NCBI GenBank assembly: GCA_964203235.1
Contig: CAXNLE010000001.1
Location: 186,001-250,000, forward strand
Source of the DNA: BACL27 sp964203235
GTDB taxonomy: Bacteria > Actinomycetota > Acidimicrobiia > Acidimicrobiales > Ilumatobacteraceae
Direction of reading: 5' to 3'
Length of the DNA: 64,000 nucleotides
This document shows positions 1-8,556 of this stretch, piece by piece. Within the stretch, counting starts at the first letter, position 1. Each line of letters opens with the position of its first letter. Made by a program: the position numbers and the translations under genes. The notes under the pieces were generated by a model. The model was not told the origin of the DNA and made no database searches. It saw only the letters and a program-made list of their open reading frames with translations.

Positions 1-1420
1 CATAAGCCTTGACCATGCTGGCTTCCATCGCGCCTTCACCTTTGCCCATCATCTTGGCAACCGCATAACTGAACTGTCGCGAGCCTTGAATCACGACAGC
101 CATTCGTCCGAGTTTGACTTGGGTCAATTGGTACTCGGCGATATTGTTGCCAAAAGTTTTTCGGTTCTGCGAATACTCAACCGCTGCTTCGTATGCAGCC
201 TGCATCACGCCAACCGCGCGTGCAGCAGTTTGTAGGCGACCGTTTTCGAATCCTTCCATCTGATAATAAAAACCCTTGCCGAGCCCGGCAGTTTCGCCAA
301 TCAGATGATCTGCTGGCACCCACCAGTTTTCGAGTGCGATCTCGTATGAGTGCATCCCTCGGTAGCCGATCGTGTCAATTGGTCGACCTTCCATTCGGCC
401 GCCTGAAGGTTGATTGAAAACAAAACCGTGTGCGTCACCGCGAGGCTTGGGCACGATCAACACACTTAATCCTTTATGAGATTTTGTGCGGTCTGGGTCG
501 GTGCGGGCGAGCAACATTAAAACATTTGCGCGAGCAGCAAATGTGCACCAAGTTTTTACGCCATTGATTAGGTAGCCGTCTTTGCCGTCTTGTTGTGCAA
601 CCACTGCGGTCGTCTTAATTGATGCGACATCACTGCCGTAGTCGGGCTCGGTAACTGCAACTGCAACCATTACTTCTGCAGTAGCAAGTTTCGGCAACCA
701 CTCATGTTTCTGGGCTTCGGTGCCACCCTTGACAAGCGCGCGAGTGAGAATTTCTGGACGAGTGATCAGCGAACCACCAATGCCAAGTGATGCACGAGAG
801 AGTTCTTCAGTGGCGATGCAACTCGCCATATATTCGCCGTCGCCACCTTCGCTGAAACCACCGTACTCACTAGGTATCGACAAACCAAAGGCACCAATTT
901 CTGCGAGACCAGAAATAATTTCTTCGGGTACATCAAGGTTTTCGCGGTGGACATGCTCGGCATGCGGTGCAATCACTTTGGCGGCGAAACTTCTAAAAGT
1001 ATCTTGAACCATTTCATTGTCATCATCTAGATATTTTTTACCAGATTTGTTGGCGAGCGATGCAAGCAAATTAGGGTCACGATATTTTTCTACGAAGTCG
1101 TGCGACTCTGCAAGGGTTGATGGATCAACACCCCAAAGTTTTTCGCGACCGATTAATCGTGAAACTAAATCGTGCACCATGTCTGCGACAAATGCGCAAG
1201 TAAGTGTTGCTTCAATTTCTCCCTTTGCACCGTAGTCAAGCATCGAGCGTGCAGTTTCAACTGCTGCGCCAGCGTGTGCGAGATCGTATGCAAGAACTTG
1301 TTGCGTGTCTGGTCCGCCAGTTGCGATAAGAGTACGCACACCTTTGCCGATGATTGCATCTGAAAGTTCAATTGCACGCGCCGCGATAACTAGATCTGTT
1401 GTATTTGAAGTATTAGTCAT
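1..1420 (-). CDS. Acyl-CoA dehydrogenase, C-terminus beyond left edge
   Basis: FAD-dependent alpha,beta-dehydrogenation of an acyl-CoA thioester. The gene runs leftwards from ATG at 1418-1420 and is still open at base 1, so about 473 residues are visible. The first ~130 residues form a helical N-terminal extension absent from short-chain family members. They are followed by the normal ACAD core: TEPDYGSD (FAD/substrate loop in the middle domain), then GRLQTAARAVG and QNRKTFG of the C-terminal helical domain. The family is clear; the substrate is not. A divergent 58-bp gap separates it from the flippase-like gene. It was found by reading the reverse strand directly. Confidence 0.9.
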   Translation of the reverse strand, partial: MTNTSNTTDLVIAARAIELSDAIIGKGVRTLIATGGPDTQQVLAYDLAHAGAAVETARSMLDYGAKGEIEATLTCAFVADMVHDLVSRLIGREKLWGVDPSTLAESHDFVEKYRDPNLLASLANKSGKKYLDDDNEMVQDTFRSFAAKVIAPHAEHVHRENLDVPEEIISGLAEIGAFGLSIPSEYGGFSEGGDGEYMASCIATEELSRASLGIGGSLITRPEILTRALVKGGTEAQKHEWLPKLATAEVMVAVAVTEPDYGSDVASIKTTAVVAQQDGKDGYLINGVKTWCTFAARANVLMLLARTDPDRTKSHKGLSVLIVPKPRGDAHGFVFNQPSGGRMEGRPIDTIGYRGMHSYEIALENWWVPADHLIGETAGLGKGFYYQMEGFENGRLQTAARAVGVMQAAYEAAVEYSQNRKTFGNNIAEYQLTQVKLGRMAVVIQGSRQFSYAVAKMMGKGEGAMEASMVKAY

Positions 1421-1478
1421 CTAAACAACGCTACTTATAAGTTATGAAATTGTCTTCATCCAGCCGTAATATAGGCAG

Positions 1479-2708
1479 ATGAGTTTCGTCCCGCAACGAC
1501 TCAGGTTCACCGCGTTACGAGCTTCGTTGCGTTGGGTGCGTTGGGCAATTTTCGCACTTATTTTGTGGATTTTTGTCATACCGATCGTGCCTGGATTCGG
1601 CGATGCGCTGAAGAAACTTAGCGAAGTTAAAACAGAGTGGCTCGTATTAGGTATTTTTCTCGAATTCGCTGCGCTGTTTTTCTATTCAATGCTGACTCAT
1701 GTTGCGCTTGGTGAAGATGCAGGAAAAGTTAGCGTCTGGACACTGTTTAGAATTCAACTTTCTACTAGGTCGCTTGGCAGCCTTGTACCCGGCGGTTCGG
1801 CCGCGAGTAACGCCCTAGGTTTTCGAATGATCACACTCGCCGGTGCCGAAGGTCGCGATGCTGGTTTTGCACTTGCGACTGCCGGTATCGGTTCTGCGGT
1901 TGTGCTGAATGTCATATTGTGGGTCGGGTTGATTATTTCGATTCCGGGTCGCGGAGTAAATGCTTTTTACGGCACGGCTGCAATTTTTGGCGTGATAATC
2001 ATGGTCGTTGCTGCCGGTGTTGTAGTCGGTTTAGTTGATCGTCAAGGTCGTGCTGAGCGAGTGATGCGATGGATCGCCCGTCGACTGCACTTCGACCAAG
2101 ATAGGGCCGGCGAAGTCGCAGTCCATCTTGGCGAAAGATTACGTGGATTAAAAGCTGAGCCGGGTTTACTTGTTCGCGTTTTTTCATGGGCGCTGCTCAA
2201 CTGGGGTCTTGACATTCTGGCGCTTTATGTATTTGTTCATGCTTTCGGTGGGTCTGTCAGCATTGTCGGCCTTGTGATTTCATTTGGTCTCGCAAATATT
2301 TGCGCTTCAATTCCGATCACACCTGGTGGGCTTGGTCTGGTTGAAAGTATTTATATTCCATCTCTTGTCGGTTTCGGACTTTCAACGACGACAGCCACTG
2401 TCAGCGTTTTAAGTTATCGCCTTGTGCAGTTCTGGTTACCTATTTTGGTTGGAGGTGCGTGCTATGTAAGTTTGCGATTTGGAAGATTTGCGTTGCAACA
2501 AGCCAGCGAATTGAAATCACTCAAGAAATACGCAGATGTCGGAAACGCAAGTCGAACAAGCCGTATTGAATGGGTTGAGCGCAACGCCACAACTGATCGT
2601 ACGAGAGAGGTCACGTTGCCGAAATTTGATCCGCGTTATGGTCTGGCTGAAACCGATGAGATACCTGTGTCTCGTGAAATTCGTGATGAACGACGCCGTA
2701 GCAATTAG
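1479..2708 (+). CDS. Lysylphosphatidylglycerol synthase TM-region / flippase-like membrane protein
   Basis: Integral membrane protein of 409 residues with about eight hydrophobic segments, starting at residues 20-37 and continuing to about 330. Segments rich in Gly and Pro such as PGGSAASNALGFR and PITPGGLGLVE are typical of the UPF0104/AglD family, which corresponds to the membrane half of MprF. MprF members flip aminoacylated lipids; stand-alone members are assigned to lipid or polyprenol-glycan translocation. The last ~75 residues are polar and charged, probably a cytoplasmic tail. The ATG has no strong ribosome site. Family assignment is good, substrate unknown. Confidence 0.82.
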   Translation: MSFVPQRLRFTALRASLRWVRWAIFALILWIFVIPIVPGFGDALKKLSEVKTEWLVLGIFLEFAALFFYSMLTHVALGEDAGKVSVWTLFRIQLSTRSLGSLVPGGSAASNALGFRMITLAGAEGRDAGFALATAGIGSAVVLNVILWVGLIISIPGRGVNAFYGTAAIFGVIIMVVAAGVVVGLVDRQGRAERVMRWIARRLHFDQDRAGEVAVHLGERLRGLKAEPGLLVRVFSWALLNWGLDILALYVFVHAFGGSVSIVGLVISFGLANICASIPITPGGLGLVESIYIPSLVGFGLSTTTATVSVLSYRLVQFWLPILVGGACYVSLRFGRFALQQASELKSLKKYADVGNASRTSRIEWVERNATTDRTREVTLPKFDPRYGLAETDEIPVSREIRDERRRSN

Positions 2709-2718
2709 CGTGTAACTC

Positions 2719-3231
2719 GTGACGATTTACGAACGAGCGTTTGGAAGATATCTAGAAGATTTTGTAGTTGGCGATGTTTATCGACATTGGCCTGGCAAAA
2801 CAATCACAGAAGCCGATGATCATTTGTTCTGCATGATCACGATGAACCACCACCCGTTGCACACAAACGATTGGTTCGCGCAACAAAGTGTTCAAGGTCG
2901 CAATGTTGTGGTTGGTAATTTGGTTTATTCACTCGTTCTCGGCATGAGTGTGCCCGATGTCAGTGGCGCGGCGATTGCCAATCTTGAAGTTGAAACGCTG
3001 CAACACAAGCATCCAACTTTTCATGGCGACACGATTCATGCTGAAACTCGTGTACTTGAAGTTAAACCTTCGTCGTCAAAACCAGATCGCGGCGTCGTGA
3101 CAGTTGAGAGCAAAGGTTTCAATCAGGCAGGCAAAGAAGTCTGTTACTTTCGTCGGCGCGTTTTAGTTTGGAAGCGCGACAGTGCGCCAACTCGCGCCCG
3201 ACCATACAACCAAGAAGACGCCTGGGATTAA
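2719..3231 (+). CDS. MaoC family hot-dog dehydratase
   Basis: Hot-dog-fold enoyl-CoA hydratase-like protein of 170 residues with a GTG start 10 bases after the preceding stop. The N-terminus reads EDFVVGD...H.PGKTITEADDHLFCMITMNHHPLHTND, the MaoC hydratase motif with the catalytic Asp/His region (D-H and N-H-H-P-L-H). The closest general resemblance is to the mesaconyl-CoA hydratase-like branch. It would hydrate a CoA-bound enoyl substrate and fits the two acyl-CoA dehydrogenases in the window. It may be co-transcribed with the flippase-like gene, but no functional link is evident. Confidence 0.85.
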   Translation: MTIYERAFGRYLEDFVVGDVYRHWPGKTITEADDHLFCMITMNHHPLHTNDWFAQQSVQGRNVVVGNLVYSLVLGMSVPDVSGAAIANLEVETLQHKHPTFHGDTIHAETRVLEVKPSSSKPDRGVVTVESKGFNQAGKEVCYFRRRVLVWKRDSAPTRARPYNQEDAWD

Positions 3232-3244
3232 TTAGCAAGTAGTT

Positions 3245-3772
3245 CTAGTTTTTTGTAATTGCTGCGACGATTGACTCGTAAGCCGAGTCAGCAAGTGCTC
3301 GCATCTCGTCGTCGGTGCGATCTTGAATTGGGTGCGGAATGAAAACGCGTTGCACAGTTGGAAAGCCGAGTGCATTCGCCTGTGATTCGGCAGCCTGAAC
3401 AAAAACATCTGAGGCGATAAACATTGACGGCACACCGCGAGTTTCAAGATCAACTATGTCGTGCACACTGCACGACGTACAACTGCCTCAATCGGCGAGT
3501 GCTTCAATAACCAATGTGCATTTGGTGGCGATTTCGTGGCGCAAATCAACAGGCGCCGGCTTGGTAAACGTCGGCTTGCGAAAACGTAATACCTTGGCGC
3601 CGGTTGCCGTGAGTCGCAATTCGAGTTGATTCAAAAACACATCGCCGCGGGCTTTAGAAATGTCAAGCAGACCGATTGTCTGACCCGAGATGCTCGCTGG
3701 TCGCGCCAGCAGTTCTCGCGAAGCCATCTTCTTTTCGCTCGTCGGGTCAAGGATCACTCTGTTTGTCATCAC
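3245..3772 (-). CDS. UGSC-family selenoprotein with in-frame UGA (selenocysteine)
   Basis: Two same-frame open segments (3488-3772 and 3245-3466) are separated by one UGA at 3488-3490 and no other stop. Reading UGA as selenocysteine (U) gives one 175-residue protein with ALAD-U-GSC-TSC-SVHDIVDLETRGVP and Sec at residue 95. This is the signature of the UGSC family, in which U or Cys is followed by GSC; I recall the family from selenoproteome surveys. Its function is unknown; U-G-S-C suggests a redox centre. Supporting facts are a strong hairpin 11 bases after the UGA, selD in the same window, and coherent coding sequence on both sides. ATG at 3770-3772. A nonsense pseudogene is the alternative, but the stop falls exactly at the family's U position. 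Confidence 0.9.
3458..3476 (-). promoter_or_regulatory. SECIS-like hairpin downstream of the UGA codon
   Basis: On the minus strand a perfect 8-bp stem, GTCGTGCA pairing with TGCACGAC, closes a 3-base GTG loop. It starts 11 bases after the UGA codon and lies inside the coding sequence. Bacterial SECIS elements sit immediately downstream of UGA and present a G (and usually U) in a small apical loop to SelB. Position, stem strength and loop G/U all fit. The assignment rests on pattern only. Confidence 0.72.
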
Positions 3773-3858
3773 CGTCTAACTTAGTCACGCTCACGCATCG
3801 AGTGCTACTCATCTTGGAGCCTTGGGCAATGACTTAGTGAGTTATTCAGTAAGATTTA

Positions 3859-5139
3859 GTGAACATTATGCCAAACAGTTTCAGATATGTAGATTCTTGC
3901 CGACTATGTGGGTCAACAGATCTTGAAAATGTTTTAACTTTGAGGCCGAGCCCGCTAGGCGACCAATATTTACCAAAAGGTGGATCTGCAAAGTCAGCGA
4001 ATCTGATTCCGTTTGGTATTAGCCGATGCAACTCTTGCAATAATTTTCAGACCGAAACTGCTGTCGATCGGGAGCACTATAGGCATTGTTTAACTCGACC
4101 TGCAGCAGTAAATAAAGTTTTAAGTAAGTCGTATCGAGATTCTGTGCCGAAATTAGTTGAGATGGTAAATTTAGTTCCAGAAGACTTGGTCCTTGAAATT
4201 GGCAGTAATGATGGGAACTTTGCGTCTGCATTTGTAGATCTTGGATTTCGCTGTCTTGGAGTTGATCCCGCTTTAAATTTGGTTGAGTCTGCAGAAAAAC
4301 TTGGCGTTTCAACGATAGTCGAATTTTTTGACTTGACACTTGCTGAAGAGATTGTCAGTAAGCACGGTAAGGCAAAAGTTGTCGTTGCAAACTTTGTCGT
4401 TGCGAATGTCGATGATCTTAATGATTTTATGGATGGCGTTGTCACAGTCTTGGCATCTGACGGAGTTTTGACAATTGAGACCAACTATGTGACTGATGTC
4501 GTTTCGGAACTTCTCGTTGAGACACTTGTTCACGAACACTTAAGTTATTTTTCGGTATCTGCGCTTACCGCATTTTTGGATCGTCACGGACTCGAACTTT
4601 TTGATGTTCAACGGATGTCTTCAAAAGGTGGTTCAATCCGATGCTTAATCCAGCACAAAGGTGCAAAGCTCAAAATTGGCCAATCCGTTTCAGACGCAAT
4701 CGCGTTTGAGCTTTCGAGTGGACTTTTCTTATCATCTTCCTGGAGTAAATTATCGAGTGCGTTCGGTCATGCCCGAATCTCGGCGATCAAATTTTGTGAG
4801 CAAAAATTTGCGGATGGAATCGTTGGCTACGGCACTTCTGATGGCGCCACGACTTTCATCTACCAACTCGGTATAGGTGAATACCTAAAGGCTTTGATTG
4901 ATGATGATCCGTACCGTCAAAATCTTGAAAGCCCAGGATTTGGAATACCAACTGTTTCCCGAGAAGAAATATTTACAGATCCGCTAAAGGCCAAGACTTG
5001 TTTAATTTTTGCCCCACAGTATGTTAAACAGATCATCGATAAAAACTCAGTAGCCCGAGACTCGGGAGTTATTTTCGCTAAGGTTTGGCCGCTAATTGAA
5101 GTATTTTCGGAAAGCGGTTGGCTAGGGAATAAATTCTAA
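3859..5139 (+). CDS. Zinc-binding C-methyltransferase (NDP-hexose C-methyltransferase family)
   Basis: Three-domain SAM methyltransferase of 426 residues. Residues ~10-70 hold a zinc-binding domain with CRLCGS and CNSCNN pairs. Residues ~95-220 are the SAM fold with VLEIGSNDGNFASAF (motif I). The C-terminal domain has VGYGTSDGATTFIYQ and ALIDDDPYRQ, the fold typical of sugar C-methyltransferases acting on NDP-deoxyhexoses. It opens the glycan island and overlaps the convergent SDR gene by 4 bases. The start is GTG at 3859, with ATG at 3868 as alternative. It is a paralogue of the gene at 8540-9784. The substrate sugar is not known. Confidence 0.85.
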   Translation: MNIMPNSFRYVDSCRLCGSTDLENVLTLRPSPLGDQYLPKGGSAKSANLIPFGISRCNSCNNFQTETAVDREHYRHCLTRPAAVNKVLSKSYRDSVPKLVEMVNLVPEDLVLEIGSNDGNFASAFVDLGFRCLGVDPALNLVESAEKLGVSTIVEFFDLTLAEEIVSKHGKAKVVVANFVVANVDDLNDFMDGVVTVLASDGVLTIETNYVTDVVSELLVETLVHEHLSYFSVSALTAFLDRHGLELFDVQRMSSKGGSIRCLIQHKGAKLKIGQSVSDAIAFELSSGLFLSSSWSKLSSAFGHARISAIKFCEQKFADGIVGYGTSDGATTFIYQLGIGEYLKALIDDDPYRQNLESPGFGIPTVSREEIFTDPLKAKTCLIFAPQYVKQIIDKNSVARDSGVIFAKVWPLIEVFSESGWLGNKF

Positions 5140-5873
5140 TTTGGTTTAGATAATGACGCTGGATCAAGGGTAGATAAACCCCCATCTACCTCTAAAATTT
5201 GTCCATTCAAATAACTGCTTTGCATACTCAGCAAAAAGTGTGCAACGCTCGCAATTTCGTTAACAGTCCCCATTCGGGATAATGGAATCAAATTGTTGGC
5301 GCGTTCGACAATTTGTGGATTTTTTGCGTAAAAGTCTGCTGCCCGCTGTTTGAAGATAAATGAACCAGGACTTAAACCATTGATGCGTAAGTTGCGTGCA
5401 GCAAAACGTACAGAGCCGAATCTGACTAGTTGTGAAAGCGCGGCTTTTGAGGCATGATATTGGAAATCCTGATCACCCACAACGCTATGGGCTGCTGGTG
5501 AAGTCATGAGGACTACTGCGCATTGCCTGCTTCGTTCGCCTGCGGCCAGCGCCTTTAAGATTTCGTAAGGAGTATAAACCTCAACCGAGTATTGAATTAA
5601 TGGTGCTGCTACTTCGCTTCGGTACCTGTGAGCAAAAGCAACTGCGTCAAGCCCACCAACCTGAGAATCTATTCTTAAAGCGAGCTCAATTGATTTTGTA
5701 GAATCTTCTAAATCGCACTCATGAACTTCAACACAATTATTTTCTTTAGCTAGCTTTGTAATTGCGTCATCAAGCACGCGTGTGACCAAACGCACGTCAT
5801 GACCCGCACCAGCAAGTTGATTGCATAACTCCAGGGCAATTGGTGATCGGCCACCGTAAACGAGAGCACTCAA
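5136..5873 (-). CDS. Short-chain dehydrogenase/reductase (SDR)
   Basis: Classical SDR of 245 residues. The N-terminal nucleotide site is YGGRSPIALELC. The catalytic Ser lies in MTSPAAHS and the Tyr-Lys pair in YHASK. The C-terminus NGQILEVDGGLS is typical of the family. It is an NAD(P)-dependent oxidoreductase, probably on a sugar or small alcohol given the surrounding glycan genes. The first available start is TTG at 5871-5873. It is divergent from the radical SAM gene and overlaps the 3' end of the upstream C-methyltransferase by 4 bases. Confidence 0.85.
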   Translation of the reverse strand: MSALVYGGRSPIALELCNQLAGAGHDVRLVTRVLDDAITKLAKENNCVEVHECDLEDSTKSIELALRIDSQVGGLDAVAFAHRYRSEVAAPLIQYSVEVYTPYEILKALAAGERSRQCAVVLMTSPAAHSVVGDQDFQYHASKAALSQLVRFGSVRFAARNLRINGLSPGSFIFKQRAADFYAKNPQIVERANNLIPLSRMGTVNEIASVAHFLLSMQSSYLNGQILEVDGGLSTLDPASLSKPN

Positions 5874-5980
5874 TTAATCTCCTCTTTCGTCAAGTCATTA
5901 AACGTCGTTGTCTGACTTACTGACATTGTATTTCGGTTATGTTAACCTTACAAGAGTAATTGTCATCAGAGGAGCTTCGC

Positions 5981-7189
5981 ATGTCAGTCAAAAAATTAGA
6001 AAACATCTCTGAGCTATTGAATAAAGACAATATCGTCGTTTTTGGGACTGGAAATTTTGGAAAGATCGTAGTTCGAGCGGCGAGAGATTGTGGCATAACG
6101 ATAGAGAAAATATGTGACAGTAATAGTTCTAATTGGGGCAAAACTTTTTGTGGATACCCAGTTGTGAGCCCTGATGATTTAAGTGGAAAAGACATCGTGC
6201 TTTTGGCGACAAATATATCTAATCGAAAATTCCTGAGGACTTTATGTGAAAGTAAAAAAGTATCATTAATTTATAATGTTGAAAATATTTTGCGTAAATC
6301 GGGTTGGCCATTATTTTTTGGAGAACTAGATCTCGAGTGGTCGTTAGACCGAGCGCAGGAAGTTGTTGACCTTTATTTTTTTGATATAGATTCGGAGAAT
6401 GATGTAAACGCTTTGAGATTGAAAAGCTTAGATGTGGTTTTGACCGAGCGGTGTTCTTTGAAATGTGTTGATTGCTCCAATCTCATGCAGTACTACCAAA
6501 AACCAATCGGTGCGGAAGTTGATGTTCTATTGCAAAGTGTAAGAAATTTTCTTGAGACCGTTGATTATGTCTCAGAATTGAGACTTATAGGTGGCGAGCC
6601 ATTGGTCTCAAAAAATGTTGAACGAGTCCTTGACACAATTTATGAATTTTCAAATTTTGACAAAATAGTGCTTTACACGAATGGGACAGTAATTCCTAAA
6701 GAATCATTACTTAAGAAATTTCAAGACCCAAGAGTTTGGATCAAGATTTCAGATTATGGCCCAGCTTCTCGTAAGGCTCAGCAGGTTGCAAACACTTGTA
6801 AGTTGTGGAGTATTAATTGCATACATGAACAAGTTACAGAATGGGAAGATGTAGGAAGAATTGTATTCCGAGGCAGAACTGATGCTGAGAATAAAGTTGT
6901 CTTTGGAAACTGCTGCGTGAACGACACTCTCACATTGTTGCATGGACAACTCTACGCTTGCCCATTTTCCGCACATACCGATAATTTGGGCGTTCTAAAA
7001 AATGCCGAGGGGGACAAAGTTGACATGCTCGATATGGATAATTTAAGTGACAAAATTCGATCCATATACAAGGACAAAGATGTGCTTATTGCGTGCAACC
7101 TTTGTAATGGAAGAGACCACATTGTTGGCAAAGTTGTAGCCGGAGTTCAAACTAAGGATCCTTTGAAACTGCAGATAACTTCGGTGTAA
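5981..7189 (+). CDS. Radical SAM protein with N-terminal Rossmann-like domain
   Basis: 402 residues. ATG 5981 is chosen because a purine-rich AGAGGAG lies just upstream; TTG at 5960 is less likely. Residues ~10-80 resemble a nucleotide-binding fold (VVFGTGNFGKIV, CDSN.....FCGYPVVSPDDL). The radical SAM domain follows with CSLKCVDC (Cys158, 162, 165: CxxxCxxC) and LIGGEPL. Further cysteines (GNCCVNDT, YACPFS, CNLCNG) could hold an auxiliary iron-sulfur cluster. No specific subfamily was recognised. The next gene is a glycosyltransferase whose C-terminus carries a similar Rossmann-like domain, so the pair may act on the same glycan or lipid-linked sugar. The gene is AT-richer than the flanks. 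Confidence 0.83.
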   Translation: MSVKKLENISELLNKDNIVVFGTGNFGKIVVRAARDCGITIEKICDSNSSNWGKTFCGYPVVSPDDLSGKDIVLLATNISNRKFLRTLCESKKVSLIYNVENILRKSGWPLFFGELDLEWSLDRAQEVVDLYFFDIDSENDVNALRLKSLDVVLTERCSLKCVDCSNLMQYYQKPIGAEVDVLLQSVRNFLETVDYVSELRLIGGEPLVSKNVERVLDTIYEFSNFDKIVLYTNGTVIPKESLLKKFQDPRVWIKISDYGPASRKAQQVANTCKLWSINCIHEQVTEWEDVGRIVFRGRTDAENKVVFGNCCVNDTLTLLHGQLYACPFSAHTDNLGVLKNAEGDKVDMLDMDNLSDKIRSIYKDKDVLIACNLCNGRDHIVGKVVAGVQTKDPLKLQITSV

Positions 7190-7233
7190 AATTTTTATGT
7201 GAAATTTCTTGAATTGTAAAACCAAAGGTTCGG

Positions 7234-8556
7234 ATGATAAAAGTTTCTATAGTGATTCCAGTATTTAATTGTGCTGAAGGTCTGCGTAGGTGTCTGTCAG
7301 ACCTGAAACTGATGGCAACTGACGAAATTCAAGTAGTTGTTGTTGATGATGGATCAACAGACCGAAGTCCTTTGGTGGCTTCAGGATTTCGTGAAGAGTT
7401 CGAAAATTTTGCATATGAAAGAATTTCAGAAAATAGAGGTGTGGGAAACGCTCGCAATATTGGACTTAAGTTATCACTCGGAAAGTACATATATTTTCTT
7501 GACTGCGACGATGCTGTCAGTGGAAACTTCTCGGTTGCTTTAATGTCAGAACTGGGCGGTCAGTCGGATTTGGTTTTCACTCCGGTGAGAAAAATACCCT
7601 ATGGTGTTTACAACTCGTCCTATCTAACTTTTCTTGCTCAGCAGCCGAATTTTGGTCGAGCGCATCTTTTGGCCTCTTTAGAGAAATTCGAGGCATGGCC
7701 TTTAGAGTGTTGGGGGTATTTTATTCGCCGTGATTTTTTGCTTGATAATCAAATCTCATTTGAATCAATTCGTATCTCTGAAGACATGGTCTTTATGACT
7801 ACCGTATTTTCTAAATTAAACAATTATTCAGTAGTTCAGGATTTGGTTTACATTCATTACCGAACTCCAGGAAGTCTTGGAAAGTCATTTTCCAACCACG
7901 AAATTGAGTCTTGGTTTTCTGCTTTTTTGGGCTTATCAAATCTCGCCAAAGAAGTTCCGATCGGATCATCAGAGAGTCGTATGATTTTAAATCGATTAAG
8001 TTACACATTTGCGTATATTTTAATATCGTTCTTGTTGATCGGCCGACTTGGTAAAAAGGATTTTTCAACATGGGTGGTGGGGAGTCACGGAATTGATGTG
8101 CTGCGTAGCCTTGCCGGCGCTAAGGCTGATCAAATTCAAACCGAATTTGAGATTTTTGGGATATTTTTAGATCAAATTTTAATCAATGTTGAAAAACTAA
8201 TCAATCCAGTAGGAACAGGAAATACTTACTTGTATTGCTATGACAGGTTGAGTTTGGGTGTATGTGAGATCTTGAAGTCTCTGAATTGCAAGGTTGCCGG
8301 GATTGTAGACGACCATTGTGGCACAGTAATTGCAAGTGCTGGATTTGGTTCTAATGCGCTTTCACCCGAGATATTGTACGAAGAACTCATTGAGAATGAT
8401 ACGGTCGTAATTTGTCACGATAAATACAGCGTTTTCACTTCAAAGCAAAAACAATTGGAAAGTTTACAAAAAGGAGGAATTCGGGTAACTAGGTTGACCA
8501 CCGGAGACCTCATAGGTGATGTGCCATTTGAGAAACTATTTAGAGAAAATTTATAA
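7234..8556 (+). CDS. Family 2 glycosyltransferase with C-terminal Rossmann-like domain
   Basis: 440 residues. Residues 1-~230 are a GT-A fold: VSIVIPVFNCAEGL, VVVDDGSTDRSP, NRGVGNARNIGL and the DxD-like FLDCDDA. The region from ~330 on reads GNTYLYCYDRLSLG...VAGIVDDHCG...LSPEIL, matching the nucleotide-binding-like add-on of the preceding radical SAM protein. It likely transfers a sugar from an NDP donor to a lipid or glycan acceptor at the membrane face. It is 44 bases downstream of the radical SAM gene and probably in one transcript. It overlaps the convergent C-methyltransferase by 17 bases. Confidence 0.85.
   Translation: MIKVSIVIPVFNCAEGLRRCLSDLKLMATDEIQVVVVDDGSTDRSPLVASGFREEFENFAYERISENRGVGNARNIGLKLSLGKYIYFLDCDDAVSGNFSVALMSELGGQSDLVFTPVRKIPYGVYNSSYLTFLAQQPNFGRAHLLASLEKFEAWPLECWGYFIRRDFLLDNQISFESIRISEDMVFMTTVFSKLNNYSVVQDLVYIHYRTPGSLGKSFSNHEIESWFSAFLGLSNLAKEVPIGSSESRMILNRLSYTFAYILISFLLIGRLGKKDFSTWVVGSHGIDVLRSLAGAKADQIQTEFEIFGIFLDQILINVEKLINPVGTGNTYLYCYDRLSLGVCEILKSLNCKVAGIVDDHCGTVIASAGFGSNALSPEILYEELIENDTVVICHDKYSVFTSKQKQLESLQKGGIRVTRLTTGDLIGDVPFEKLFRENL

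Noticed and set aside
3488..3772. A stand-alone 94-residue gene followed by a separate 73-residue gene
   Set aside because: Both are one UGSC protein; the only interruption is a UGA at the family's selenocysteine position, in frame.
4077..4484. 135-residue open frame antisense to the C-methyltransferase
   Set aside because: Ser/Thr-rich shadow of a well-supported gene on the other strand.
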